Assembly (NCBI GenBank): GCA_025210455.1
Contig: JAOARQ010000028.1
Location: 1 to 64,000, forward strand
Source of the DNA: Pelagimonas sp.
GTDB taxonomy: Bacteria; Pseudomonadota; Alphaproteobacteria; Rhodobacterales; Rhodobacteraceae
Length of the DNA: 64,000 nt
Reading direction: 5' to 3'
Position numbers and translations under genes: made by a program. This document shows positions 1 to 7,635 of the stretch, piece by piece (position 1 is the stretch's first letter; every line of letters begins with the position of its first letter). The notes under the pieces are model-generated. The model searched no databases. It was not told where the DNA came from and saw only the letters and a program-made list of their open reading frames with translations.

Positions 1-45
1 CTCCGCATTTTTGAGAACCGCCCTGCGCATCTGGAACAGAAATAG
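1..45 (+). CDS. Possible C-terminal tail of an upstream gene
   Basis: Reading from base 1 gives fourteen sense codons (ending HLEQK) and a TAG stop at 43-45. This could be the end of a gene starting outside the window, but it is too short to identify. From 46 to 269 there is a small CCTGC/GCAGG hairpin near 50-65 and an AT-rich stretch likely to hold the promoter of the next gene. Confidence 0.25.
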   Translation, partial: LRIFENRPAHLEQK

Positions 46-269
46 GCTCCTGCATCCCTTGCAGGGTCTTTAGGTGAATTATTTCCCTCACAGTGTTTGC
101 CCGATGGGATAAAATTCTGATACACCCAGATCAACAAACGAACAAAACATGTACGGAAAAGCGTAACAAAAAGCGTTCCGAGGGAGGTGTTGGGCGTCTG
201 TATTGCTTGCTTTTTCACTCAACTATTCTGAATTTCATTGGCTCCTGTCGGTAAATTTGTGGAGGTTTC

Positions 270-686
270 ATGCCGCGTAGAAAGAAACCCGGGCCTAAGC
301 CCCGCAAGGGGAGACCATCAACAGCCCGGCGCCGGGAATATGAACGTGATCGCGCAACACAGGAACGTGAAGATCTGCGGGCCTCGGGCTATGAGGTGTT
401 CGTGATGGTTGCTCCGGCTGATCAGGCGCGGTCGCTAAAAAGGGCCTCTCGGATCAATCGTTTGGATGGCCTTTCGCAGGCGGCAGAAACCCGAAACGAC
501 GATGAGGAAATGGAGCGGCTGGCCCACCGCCGGGAAATTGCTGTGATCGAGAACCAGCAACAAGTTCGTCAGGAGAATGAACAGCGGTTGCAGGAAGAAC
601 GGGATCTACGACGCAAGATACGTGCGCGCCAGCCGCAGCCCCAGAATGCGGGCGTGATTGCTCCCAAGCCTAGCTGGATGGCGTGA
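270..686 (+). CDS. Hypothetical basic protein, first gene of a three-gene element operon
   Basis: 138 residues with a GGAGG ribosome site just ahead of the ATG. The first 45 residues are very rich in Arg, Lys and Pro. The middle holds a short predicted structured part (YEVFVMVAPADQARSLKRA), and residues 75-125 form a charged Glu/Gln/Arg helix likely to be a coiled coil. The basic N-terminus suggests nucleic-acid binding, but I recognise no family. Its stop overlaps the start of the next gene, so the two are probably translationally coupled. It sits on the mobile element and has no visible link to the chromosomal genes. Confidence 0.6.
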   Translation: MPRRKKPGPKPRKGRPSTARRREYERDRATQEREDLRASGYEVFVMVAPADQARSLKRASRINRLDGLSQAAETRNDDEEMERLAHRREIAVIENQQQVRQENEQRLQEERDLRRKIRARQPQPQNAGVIAPKPSWMA

Positions 687-919
687 TGCCCAGAATGACC
701 GGTGCGGGCTTGGAACGGGCGCGTGTGCATCTGGGGTTGCCGGATCTCCGGGCCGTTGATGAAAGCCTTTTGCGCCTTCTCGCTGATGGGTTCATTTTTC
801 TGGACGAGTTCTCGGACGCTTATTCGATCACAGATGCGGGTGTTGCACGGCTCACGGTGGGCGGTGCGGCTTCCCCAAGAAAGAAGGCCAGACGTATGGT
901 CAAAAAGGTAAGGCACTAA
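686..919 (+). CDS. Hypothetical small protein (77 aa)
   Basis: The ATG at 686 overlaps the TGA of the preceding gene; a GTG one codon earlier (683) is an alternative start. The product is small, with a possible helical or winged-helix-like core (LLRLLADGFIFLDEF followed by YSITDAGVARL) and a basic Lys/Arg tail. The pattern SITDAGVARL resembles the recognition part of small winged-helix proteins, but this is only an impression. It is the middle gene of a three-gene operon whose members overlap by one to four bases. Function unknown. Confidence 0.55.
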   Translation: MPRMTGAGLERARVHLGLPDLRAVDESLLRLLADGFIFLDEFSDAYSITDAGVARLTVGGAASPRKKARRMVKKVRH

Positions 920-1215
920 TGACGATGCTTCTCCATGAACGCTACCCCAACCTTCGCGATCCACTGCAACCCGAGGAAGGGAACTGTGCAGTGGTCAGTG
1001 AGGACTATCTTTGCCTGCTTGCGATTGCCGAGTTGCGCGACGACTGTTCGATGCAGGATGCAATCGAGATTGCCAACTTAGTCATGGAAGAAAATCCTGA
1101 GTGGCGGCACCCGAGAAATCCCAATCTGTTTGCTCTGATCCCGGATTATCTCCTAATGTTTCTGGATGCCTGTGCGGATCGCGTTGACGAACTTCCGCCA
1201 GATCCCAACACATAG
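919..1215 (+). CDS. Hypothetical acidic protein (98 aa)
   Basis: Starts at an ATG overlapping the TAA of the preceding gene, so it is the third gene of the coupled operon beginning at 270. The product is acidic and mostly helical, with Leu-rich segments (DYLCLLAIAELRDD and FALIPDYLLMFLDACADRVDEL). It has no signal peptide, membrane segment or motif I recognise. The 128 bases after it, before the convergent luxI-like gene, show no strong terminator. Confidence 0.55.
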   Translation: MTMLLHERYPNLRDPLQPEEGNCAVVSEDYLCLLAIAELRDDCSMQDAIEIANLVMEENPEWRHPRNPNLFALIPDYLLMFLDACADRVDELPPDPNT

Positions 1216-1343
1216 ACGGAGCAGTGAGGGCGGCACACGACTTTTGACCAACTTTTGTCCAGATTTGACCGAGATATATGCCGACTGGAGCGGTGCATGA
1301 ACTGGCAACCACGTGAACCGATCCGGTCGGCACCCTTTGAATC

Positions 1344-2003
1344 TCAACTGGCCTTAGCCGATTTGATCGAGGGAAGTTTCTCATCCGAGATTGGACGGCA
1401 GGAGACCTCGTAGAACAAATCCATTTCTGTACGGCTATAGTTGGCGACTTCCAGAAGTTTGTCATATGTTGGATCTGTGAACTCCCACAGCCCGACCCCA
1501 ATTTTTCCAGTGCTCGTAGTTTTTTCGGAGATCACCGTAGGGGCTGCACCCGCCCGCCGGTAGGCGCGTTCGGCAAACGCATCAAAAACACCCACATAGT
1601 GCTTCAAGCCATTTGCCCTCATCATCTTCCCACCCGCCGCCAGCAGCTTGGCAGCTGTGTTTCGCGGTGCGCCTGGGGCCAAACAAAATCTGGTACACTC
1701 CCAGATAAGCGGGCTCTCGATGCGCACTCCGTCTGTTAGGTACAGAAAGTGCTCATTCACCATTGTCCGACCAAGGGTGGGCAAGTATCTCATTGATCCT
1801 TGGTGGAAGCCTCGATTATCCACAGCGATAATATATACTGGGTTTAACTCGTCGTATTGGTCTGTTTCCAAACCGCAGCTATCAACATTGACATCCCAAC
1901 CCAACCTTCTGTGAAATTGTTCAGCCCGGTGTCGAAACATACTGTTTGCCACCCTCGGAAACTGAGCCAAACTATCACCATTTATAAAATTGATTGCCAT
2001 CAT
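1344..2003 (-). CDS. LuxI-type acyl-homoserine-lactone synthase
   Basis: 219 residues, normal length for the autoinducer synthase family that makes N-acyl-homoserine lactones from S-adenosylmethionine and acyl-ACP. The conserved set is visible: an Arg in MFRHR, Phe and Trp in EQFHRRLGW, the acidic pair in ETDQYDELNP, the Arg in GSMRYLPT, and Glu and Arg in IWECTRFCL. It therefore looks catalytically intact. A second ATG one codon downstream (2000) is an alternative start; a GGAAAGG site lies about 14 bases upstream. No luxR-type regulator is found in the window. The upstream neighbour on the same strand is a 52-residue protein gene. Confidence 0.88.
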   Translation of the reverse strand: MMAINFINGDSLAQFPRVANSMFRHRAEQFHRRLGWDVNVDSCGLETDQYDELNPVYIIAVDNRGFHQGSMRYLPTLGRTMVNEHFLYLTDGVRIESPLIWECTRFCLAPGAPRNTAAKLLAAGGKMMRANGLKHYVGVFDAFAERAYRRAGAAPTVISEKTTSTGKIGVGLWEFTDPTYDKLLEVANYSRTEMDLFYEVSCRPISDEKLPSIKSAKAS

Positions 2004-2285
2004 CGAACAGTTAACCTTTCCCGCTCCGATTGTTTACAAATTAGAAACAAATGGGATTCAATTAACAGTTGATTAACGGGGATACGATTCTCCGTAGAGA
2101 GTCCAAATTTCTTGTGGGTAAGTTTTCCAGACGTATAGATGGAAGGCCATTGGGATAAAATTGCAGTTGGAGGCATTTAGCGCGGTAGCTGCGCAACCTG
2201 ACAATCCAACCGAGTGACTTTGCCTCAGGTGAAATCAAGAACAAACAGCCGATCTCGTCTGACGTTACTCGCAGCAGTGGTCCCG
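2004..2285. other. Non-coding stretch upstream of the luxI-like gene
   Basis: This 282-base AT-rich stretch probably contains the luxI promoter. It contains two copies of AACTGTT (one within GTTAACTGTT close to the start codon), but no classical 20-base lux box palindrome that I can see. A 60-codon open frame on the minus strand (2062-2244) has no recognisable motif and I do not call it. Confidence 0.4.
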
Positions 2286-2444
2286 CTAGTTCAGTTTTTT
2301 CAGGCGTTCTCGTTTGCGGGCCTGAACCTCGTTCGTTGCTACTCGCTCAAGTTGAGCCAGAGCCTCACAAGTTTCCTCTAGGCCATTTTCCAGCGCAAAT
2401 GACCCAATCTGCGTAAGAGCTTGCAGAACCCATTCTTCTTTCAT
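2286..2444 (-). CDS. Small hypothetical protein upstream of luxI-like gene (52 aa)
   Basis: A 52-residue frame from ATG at 2444 to TAG at 2286 with a GAGG ribosome site about ten bases upstream. The product begins MKEEWVLQALTQIGSF, is helical and acidic in its first two thirds and ends in a basic tail (ARKRERLKKLN). Start, ribosome site and composition support a real gene. It is co-oriented with the synthase 282 bases downstream and may be co-transcribed with it. Function unknown; it is far too short to be a LuxR receptor. Confidence 0.55.
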   Translation of the reverse strand: MKEEWVLQALTQIGSFALENGLEETCEALAQLERVATNEVQARKRERLKKLN

Positions 2445-2634
2445 GGCGCCAACCTCAAGTGCATAGATGAATGATTTTATAATGTTTGCAGCATTTTAAC
2501 AGTTTCTCAATACATTGAGGTGACGCTCTCGTTATGATTGTAGGTCAGACGCAAACCCAACAGATCCTCCGATCCGCACAACGTGCGGCCAGATTGCACG
2601 CCTGCAAAAGAGTTCTGCGAAGCTGTGTTCCATT

Positions 2635-2925
2635 TTGCACCCTTTGGGCAATCTGGATCTTCATGATGGCGTCTGGGCTGAAAACCTTCATTTTTTAAGC
2701 TTCCGCATGAACAACGTGAAGCGTGCGGTCGAACGCCTGTCAGATAAGGGCATTTTTGGCCGCCCACCAATGGTGGATGACCTATCAATGGATGCTCAAG
2801 ACAAAAAACGCACAACATCTGTCTACCTCTGCGACAAGCGCACCAGCATGATCGTGGTGGCACAGCTATGCCCAGAGGCCACGGCCAAGTTCGTTGACCG
2901 CTGGCAGGAGCTTGTTGTTACTTGA
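2635..2925 (+). pseudogene. Remnant of a Rha-family phage regulatory protein
   Basis: The frame encodes MNNVKRAVERLSDKGIF followed after about 35 residues by SMIVVAQLCPEATAKFVDRW, which matches the body of Rha/antirepressor-type phage regulators (the -HDNVKR-...-VVAQLSPEFTARLVDRWQELE pattern). The usual N-terminal segment with TSREIAELTGK is absent: upstream residues in frame do not resemble it, and only a TTG start is available. The end VVT with an early stop lacks the usual longer C-terminus. I read it as a decayed copy, though a short functional derivative is possible. Confidence 0.6.
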
Positions 2926-2985
2926 ACTGCGGTGTCACGAGGTTCCACGCTTGCGAAATTAGCAAACTCCCCTTTTGAGATAAGG

Positions 2986-3759
2986 TTAAATGTTGTGATA
3001 GCGAATTGGGTTTGCAGCCCCTCTGGCTCTAGGCTCAACCTTCTTCATATAGTATTTTTCTCGACACTCAGCAGATGCAGGCCTACCGACAAACCCAAAG
3101 CGGGGATTGGCTGTGCAATTGGATATCAGTGTTGGAAAATGTGCTGAGATTGCTGGGAGCCACTCGTCGATCTCAAAGACCCCGATAATCAATCCCTTTT
3201 CCACCGCGAGCGCAAGCTTTGCCTTGTTGGCCCGTGCTTGGTTGATTTTCCAAGAGAACCTTGTGGCATCATAGAGATCAATCGTGTTCGCTGAGCGGTT
3301 CACAATAATCTCGATCACGGGGTCTGTGATATCCGCCTGCTCAGCTGTGTAACGTCGAATAATCTCTTGGGCATGAGCCACCCCCCTATCCGCTGAGCCA
3401 TGTCCACCAGCGGCGTTTGTCACGCTTGGATAAGCTTCGATCAACGCGGCCTCGACCTCAAAGGCCGTTTTGTCATCAAGTCCATGGCGATGAATCACAT
3501 GTTGCACCGACAGACCCGAATTTATGATCTCGCGTATCCTTGTGATCTTATCCGACAGCGGGCTTTCTTCCGCTTCATCTTCTTTCATGCATTCAGCGGC
3601 CTCATGACCTGCGGCATGGGCGAACACTCGATTTCCTTTTCCTTTGCCGACATAAAAGGTCTCTCCATTTCGCGGATCAATGAGCCTATACACGTAACTC
3701 TTCAGTTCCTTGATGACCTCAGAAGGAAAAGATACTGCCATTTTTATATACCTTTGCAA
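2986..3759 (-). CDS. GIY-YIG nuclease family protein (LEM-3-like)
   Basis: 257 residues from the first start; an ATG at codon 7 (MAVSFPSEV) is an alternative. The N-terminus carries a GIY-YIG core, YVYRLIDPRNGETFYVGKGKG, with following Arg and His residues (NRVFAHAAGH) and the acidic helix FEVEAALIEAYP that usually provides the metal-binding Glu. The layout resembles the LEM-3-like GIY-YIG group. The C-terminal 120 residues show a second alpha/beta part (WKINQARANKAKLALAVEKGL) that I do not recognise. Likely a DNA endonuclease of the element or a defence-type nuclease; target unknown. Confidence 0.75.
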   Translation of the reverse strand: MQRYIKMAVSFPSEVIKELKSYVYRLIDPRNGETFYVGKGKGNRVFAHAAGHEAAECMKEDEAEESPLSDKITRIREIINSGLSVQHVIHRHGLDDKTAFEVEAALIEAYPSVTNAAGGHGSADRGVAHAQEIIRRYTAEQADITDPVIEIIVNRSANTIDLYDATRFSWKINQARANKAKLALAVEKGLIIGVFEIDEWLPAISAHFPTLISNCTANPRFGFVGRPASAECREKYYMKKVEPRARGAANPIRYHNI

Positions 3760-3841
3760 ATTTTAGTGCTTTTCAAGTTCAACAAGGGCGCAGTCACATT
3801 ATCACGATTTAGCAGTCATCCCCCTAGCATGATCTGGACCC

Positions 3842-4474
3842 TCAACCACCCCACCTAGGCGCTCTCCATCCTGCCCGTATCGCTTCCGCCTCAGAGCAAA
3901 ACCAGCGCTCACCACGGGCTTCTGACACCTTCGTCCGGCTGTACCAAGGGGACCATGGGGCGTGATAGATCTTGCCGTTGCGGGAGATGTTCCCTTTGAT
4001 CGGACAGCCCTCCGGGGCTTTCTGCTCGGCTACTTTCCAGCGCTGGGCGCGGTAGTCCCATGGTGTTTGATACACCCCTTGCCACACGCCCAAACGGGCC
4101 TGCTTGGCTTGCGCCTGTTGATCCACATACGCCTTGGAATATTTCACAAAAGCCCAAGCGTGACCGGAACTGACCATTGCCGCACCGAGGTCTGTACCGT
4201 CCGCGTAGCAGGTCGCAATGGTTCTGCCATAGCCATCCGTCGTGATTGGATCGCACTGTACAGATTTGTCGCTGGCCAGTTCTGCCAGATGTGCAGTGGC
4301 TTCCTTTCCGCAGGGCCAATCCCCACACTTCTGCCCGTGTTCCGGCGCGTCGATCCCATTGAGCCGATAGGTGGTGCCGTTCAGCTTGAGGGTATCCCCG
4401 TCCACGACTTTGAGCGTGTCGGCGGCTGCGGGCAGAGCAATGCCAGCCAAGACAAGAATCAAGAAAGTTTTCAT
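3842..4474 (-). CDS. Secreted thermonuclease-like (SNase) protein
   Basis: 210 residues starting with a clear signal peptide (MKTFLILVLAGIALPAAA). Residues about 20-140 form a staphylococcal-nuclease-like OB fold: KVVDGDTLKLNG, YRLNGIDAPEHGQKCG, a catalytic-type Arg in TDGYGRTIATCY, and GHAWAFVKYSKAY. The C-terminal 65 residues (CPIKGNISRNGKIYHAPW and WFCSEAEAIRAGWRAP) form the small Cys-containing domain often attached to such nucleases. It probably cleaves DNA or RNA in the periplasm or outside the cell. It overlaps, in another frame on the same strand, the tail of a longer open frame (3909-5711); here the SNase frame is clearly the coding one. Confidence 0.85.
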   Translation of the reverse strand: MKTFLILVLAGIALPAAADTLKVVDGDTLKLNGTTYRLNGIDAPEHGQKCGDWPCGKEATAHLAELASDKSVQCDPITTDGYGRTIATCYADGTDLGAAMVSSGHAWAFVKYSKAYVDQQAQAKQARLGVWQGVYQTPWDYRAQRWKVAEQKAPEGCPIKGNISRNGKIYHAPWSPWYSRTKVSEARGERWFCSEAEAIRAGWRAPRWGG

Positions 4475-5711
4475 GTTTTGTCCTGACTCTAGTGTTCAAA
4501 TGGTCAGACAGTGTATACGAAAGACTATCTCGTATTTCATTCTGACCTAGCAATTTCTTCGTTTCGGAGTTTTTAATTGGAACAAATTTATCCACCAGAA
4601 CCCCCTCGCCCTTCGATCCCCAATCGCCACCCCTCTTACGACACCCCGCCACAGCGTAAAGCGTGGCCTCTTTGGATCGCGGGCTGCACTCTGGTCGTTC
4701 TGCTTTGGGCGGTTGCCGTCTACTTTCTGACTTCGTGAACCGGGGGAGCATGGCACGACTGCCATCCAAGGATTGAGGATCTGGGTTTTCCTCCTCGACT
4801 TCACGCGCACCGCTGGGGCCTGGGTGAAAGTTTTCGTCACTCTCCGGTCTGGTTGGCAGCGCCGCAGGCTCCCAACAGGTGGATACTGAACTGCCTAATT
4901 TTTTAGGTTCTGAGTTTGTATATACAATTGGTGTCTCATTTAGCTCCTTCGTGAGACACTTAGGATCGAGATCAAACACCTGTTTTGCTTCAACAAAAAG
5001 CATCCATTCGCGGTGACTTAGGAACTCTTGGATTAGAGCCTCGACAGCCGCCATATCAACCGCCCGACCGCAGGCCCGCCCCCGACGAAAGCTCTCACCT
5101 TCACGCTGCTGCTGACGACCCCCTTTGGCGCAATCGGTATGGACATGCAGCCCCATTGCTGCGAGGCCCGCGATATGGCGGGTTACGGTCGAGCGCGCGA
5201 CACCAAGGCTATCTGACAACTTGAACGACGAGACATAAGCTACGTCATAGCCATCACTCAGGCGGCGCAGATAGGCCGCGATCAATCCACCCGCCACGTC
5301 ACCAATGGCGCTGCGACGCTTCCCCTGGGCGCGGCGGGCTGCGTTCACGGCCTTCTTGGTCAACCGGGCAACGGTAGAGATTTCCTTCGCCATAGGCTGC
5401 GCACGACGGTTTTTCACATCAGATGTCAGGTGATCTTTGGGCGCTGTGTGGGGCGTCTGCGCGGCCATACTGGCTTGATGGGCCAATCCGCCGGGACGCA
5501 TCGGAGCGGCAGCAATCGGGCGCTCACAAGCAGGTTCACAGGCAAAATCAAAGTTGGGTTCATCCAAATCCGGGCATATTTCCCAGTCGCCAAGCAACTG
5601 ATCTTCGCCAATCACACACCAATCTTCATCAGTGTATCCGTGCGCCGCCATTGGCACAAAATACGCTGTCGCAGATGTCGATTTATCTTGTGTAGGGTGG
5701 GTTTGGATCAT
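3909..5711 (-). CDS. Helix-turn-helix protein of the element, C-terminus uncertain
   Basis: The open frame is 600 codons, but only the first two thirds look like protein. Residues about 107-215 contain a predicted helix-turn-helix: KRRSAIGDVAGGLIAAYLRR, then SSFKLSDSLGVARSTVTRHI, a shape common in replication and transcription regulators of mobile elements. From about residue 413 onward the frame lies over the SNase gene in a different frame, with Arg/Ser/Gly-rich sequence typical of a shadow. The true C-terminus may therefore be earlier through a frameshift, or the long overlap is real. ATG at 5711 is the first start; no strong ribosome site is seen. Confidence 0.45.
   Translation of the reverse strand: MIQTHPTQDKSTSATAYFVPMAAHGYTDEDWCVIGEDQLLGDWEICPDLDEPNFDFACEPACERPIAAAPMRPGGLAHQASMAAQTPHTAPKDHLTSDVKNRRAQPMAKEISTVARLTKKAVNAARRAQGKRRSAIGDVAGGLIAAYLRRLSDGYDVAYVSSFKLSDSLGVARSTVTRHIAGLAAMGLHVHTDCAKGGRQQQREGESFRRGRACGRAVDMAAVEALIQEFLSHREWMLFVEAKQVFDLDPKCLTKELNETPIVYTNSEPKKLGSSVSTCWEPAALPTRPESDENFHPGPSGAREVEEENPDPQSLDGSRAMLPRFTKSESRRQPPKAERPECSPRSKEATLYAVAGCRKRGGDWGSKGEGVLVDKFVPIKNSETKKLLGQNEIRDSLSYTLSDHLNTRVRTKHENFLDSCLGWHCSARSRRHAQSRGRGYPQAERHHLSAQWDRRAGTRAEVWGLALRKGSHCTSGRTGQRQICTVRSNHDGWLWQNHCDLLRGRYRPRCGNGQFRSRLGFCEIFQGVCGSTGASQAGPFGRVARGVSNTMGLPRPALESSRAESPGGLSDQREHLPQRQDLSRPMVPLVQPDEGVRSPW
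4577..4738 (+). CDS. Possible single-pass membrane microprotein (53 aa)
   Basis: A 53-codon frame from TTG at 4577 to TGA at 4738, preceded by CGGAG seven bases upstream. The first half is Pro-rich and polar (PPEPPRPSIPNRHPSYDTPP), followed by basic residues and one strong transmembrane helix, PLWIAGCTLVVLLWAVAVYF. The topology would be cytoplasmic N-terminus. It lies antisense to the uncertain tail of the 3909-5711 frame, so the two compete; the membrane-helix pattern and ribosome site favour this one being real. Confidence 0.35.
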   Translation: MEQIYPPEPPRPSIPNRHPSYDTPPQRKAWPLWIAGCTLVVLLWAVAVYFLTS

Positions 5712-5737
5712 ATCTTATGGCCAAGTTTTTTTTCTTT

Positions 5738-5783
5738 AGAACGCCCTGTTCGAGCATAGCCTCGGCGGGGCGTTCTTGCTTTT
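5738..5783 (+). terminator. Hairpin with T-run
   Basis: A perfect nine-base inverted repeat, AGAACGCCC (5738-5746) and GGGCGTTCT (5768-5776), is followed by TGCTTTT on the plus strand. It resembles an intrinsic terminator for rightward transcripts, although the 21-base loop is long. It sits just upstream of the leftward HTH gene. Confidence 0.45.
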
Positions 5784-5900
5784 AATACCCTAATTCCCGG
5801 GTGTCGCGCAAATGCCAGACCACTGGAAAAGAACGATTTTCCAACATTTTCCGCAGAGAGATTCCGTCAACGCATAGGTGAGATTCCCTCAGTGCATGGC

Positions 5901-5940
5901 TCCAGTCTCAGGCTGTCTCACCGAGTCTCAGATTGTCTCA
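5901..5940. repeat. Two tandem 20-base repeats containing TGTCTCA
   Basis: TCCAGTCTCAGGCTGTCTCA (5901-5920) is followed directly by a second copy (5921-5940) differing at four or five positions. The heptamer TGTCTCA recurs in inverted orientation next to the integrase start near 12.74-12.82 kb, where one copy extends to the 14-base match CTCAGGCTGTCTCA. Likely protein-binding sites for an element-encoded regulator or recombination protein. Confidence 0.6.
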
Positions 5941-6115
5941 AAAGCAAGTTCACCCAAAACGGCATGGAAACTGGCAAACCGCCTGATTTGGAATAATTTC
6001 CTGATTTTCTCCCACCGCTGGGCGGGCCTTCCGCGATAGCTGGCGGCGCTGGCTTTACACCGGAATTACACGCGCCGCCGAGCGCATCACAATCGTACAA
6101 TAGGAGAAAAATCCA

Positions 6116-6547
6116 ATGAACAACGATCTGCGCGACCATATCAATACAGCAATCCGTGAAGCGGCTTTGAAGCCTGACACATTCAAGGCGATCCAAGACC
6201 TGATCGAAGAAGGCGACCGGGCCCAATTCAAGATTGAGAAGCTTGAGAAAGCGATTGAGGGCCAGCTTGCCGACAAGATCAAAGCGGAGACCGAAGCAAA
6301 CAAACAGCGCCTCGCTGCGGAGCGCATCAGAGAGCGCGCCGACCGAGCGGAAAAGGCAGAACTAGAGGCCGCAGTCTCCAAAGCGAAAGCCGACACAGCC
6401 ATGGAGTGCTTTCGCTTGGTGTTCCGCAACGCTGAAATCCGGCGTCAAGTCATGCACGATGACGTTGTGATGCAGAGTTCCGGCGACGGACACAGCTTCC
6501 CCGTGAATGTCAGAAACAGCGAGACCATTTCCGAGGAGCAGGTATGA
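6116..6547 (+). CDS. Hypothetical coiled-coil protein of the element
   Basis: 143 residues with a GGAG ribosome site before the ATG. Residues about 35-105 are almost continuous charged helix (EKLEKAIEGQLADKIKAETE and following Arg/Glu/Ala repeats), a likely coiled coil. The last 35 residues are different and contain His, Asp and Ser (HDDVVMQSSGDGHSFPV). I recognise no family. It overlaps the following antirepressor gene by four bases, so the two are probably made together, as is common for accessory genes in prophage-like operons. Confidence 0.6.
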   Translation: MNNDLRDHINTAIREAALKPDTFKAIQDLIEEGDRAQFKIEKLEKAIEGQLADKIKAETEANKQRLAAERIRERADRAEKAELEAAVSKAKADTAMECFRLVFRNAEIRRQVMHDDVVMQSSGDGHSFPVNVRNSETISEEQV

Positions 6548-7635
6548 ACCGCGAACAACAACCAATCGACCAGACCCCGGCAACCGATCTGGTGGCACAG
6601 GAACACGGCCCCTTTCACATCGACTATGATGTGACCATTGACGGCGAACCCACCGTCAATGCCCGTGAGCTTCACAAGTTCCTTGAGGTGGGGAAAGACT
6701 TCACCAACTGGATCAAGGGAATGATTGAGAAGTATGGCTTTTCAGAGGGGCAGGATTACGTTGAAATCTTTGCTCGCCAAAATGGGCGAGCAAAACGCGG
6801 CGGCCATAATAAGAAAGAATACTTCATCACCTTCGACATGGGTAAAGAACTGTCGATGGTGTCTAAGACGCCGAAGGGCAAAGAGGCTCGCAAGTTCTTC
6901 ATTGAGAGCGACAAGCGGCGGCGTGAGCTAGAGGCGGCACCGCCAGCGCTTACAGGCGCACCGCTTCTCGCGGCCGCGTTTATTGAGGCAAAAGCCACCC
7001 TTGAGGCAGCGCAATTGCAGATCGAGCAGAAAGACGCCCAGCTGCGCACACAAGCCCCGCTGATGGAAAGCTACCGCGCACACTACAGCATGGAAGAGGT
7101 TGAAAACTTTGAAGCTTTCGCGGATCGCTGGGGGTTCAAGAATGGCCCGCTGACGCAAGTGTGCGAAGAACGTGGCTACCTCAGCAAGGCCAGCAAGTAC
7201 CGACCCAATGACATTTCCCTTGAACCGGGCGAAGAACCCACGGCTGAGCTTGGCATCTTCCGGTCAAAGCGCGTCAAAACCGGCACCGGCGACAATCAAA
7301 AGCAGCGCGTCCATGCCACGATCATTTGCGGCAAGTCGCCCGATCTGGCACGACTGGTCCTGTATCGCTTTGGCCGTGACGCATTTGCCAAGCCAAAACG
7401 GAAATCCGACACCCGCCAGACCGACAAGTTTAACGAACTGTGCGTTGAGCTGAAAGCGATGCGGGATGATGGCTATGAGTTCGACAACCGCCTAATCGCC
7501 AAGATGCAGATCCACCCTGACATTGCCTACTGGGCCGAACACGGCACCATCGACGGGGTGGAGGATCAGGGTCAGGTGGATGCTTGGGCCTCTGGCTGGC
7601 TCTGCATTTGCCCTGACTACGCACTCTTTGCCTGA
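6544..7635 (+). CDS. AntA/AntB-type phage antirepressor protein
   Basis: 363 residues. Residues about 35-125 match the AntA/AntB antirepressor domain: TVNARELHKFLEVGKDFTNW, then IKGMIEKYGFSEGQDYVEIF and the DMGKELSMVSKTPKGKEARK segment. A coiled-coil linker (about 140-185) leads to a C-terminal domain starting near MEEVENFEAFADRWGFKNGP that I do not assign. Such proteins relieve phage repressors or act on host regulation. The start overlaps the upstream coiled-coil gene by four bases (ATGA). The 3' end overlaps the convergent ProQ-like gene by 19 bases. Confidence 0.8.
   Translation: MNREQQPIDQTPATDLVAQEHGPFHIDYDVTIDGEPTVNARELHKFLEVGKDFTNWIKGMIEKYGFSEGQDYVEIFARQNGRAKRGGHNKKEYFITFDMGKELSMVSKTPKGKEARKFFIESDKRRRELEAAPPALTGAPLLAAAFIEAKATLEAAQLQIEQKDAQLRTQAPLMESYRAHYSMEEVENFEAFADRWGFKNGPLTQVCEERGYLSKASKYRPNDISLEPGEEPTAELGIFRSKRVKTGTGDNQKQRVHATIICGKSPDLARLVLYRFGRDAFAKPKRKSDTRQTDKFNELCVELKAMRDDGYEFDNRLIAKMQIHPDIAYWAEHGTIDGVEDQGQVDAWASGWLCICPDYALFA

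Larger units (their letters stand above)
5712..6115. other. Intergenic control region of the element
   Basis: About 400 bases between divergent genes. It holds a hairpin (5738-5776), two tandem 20-base repeats (5901-5940) and probably promoters for both directions. No further gene is visible. Confidence 0.5.

Noticed and set aside
2004-2285. A luxR gene or classical lux box upstream of the synthase
   Set aside because: No frame of adequate length or with a LuxR helix-turn-helix exists here, and no 20-base dyad of the lux box kind is visible.
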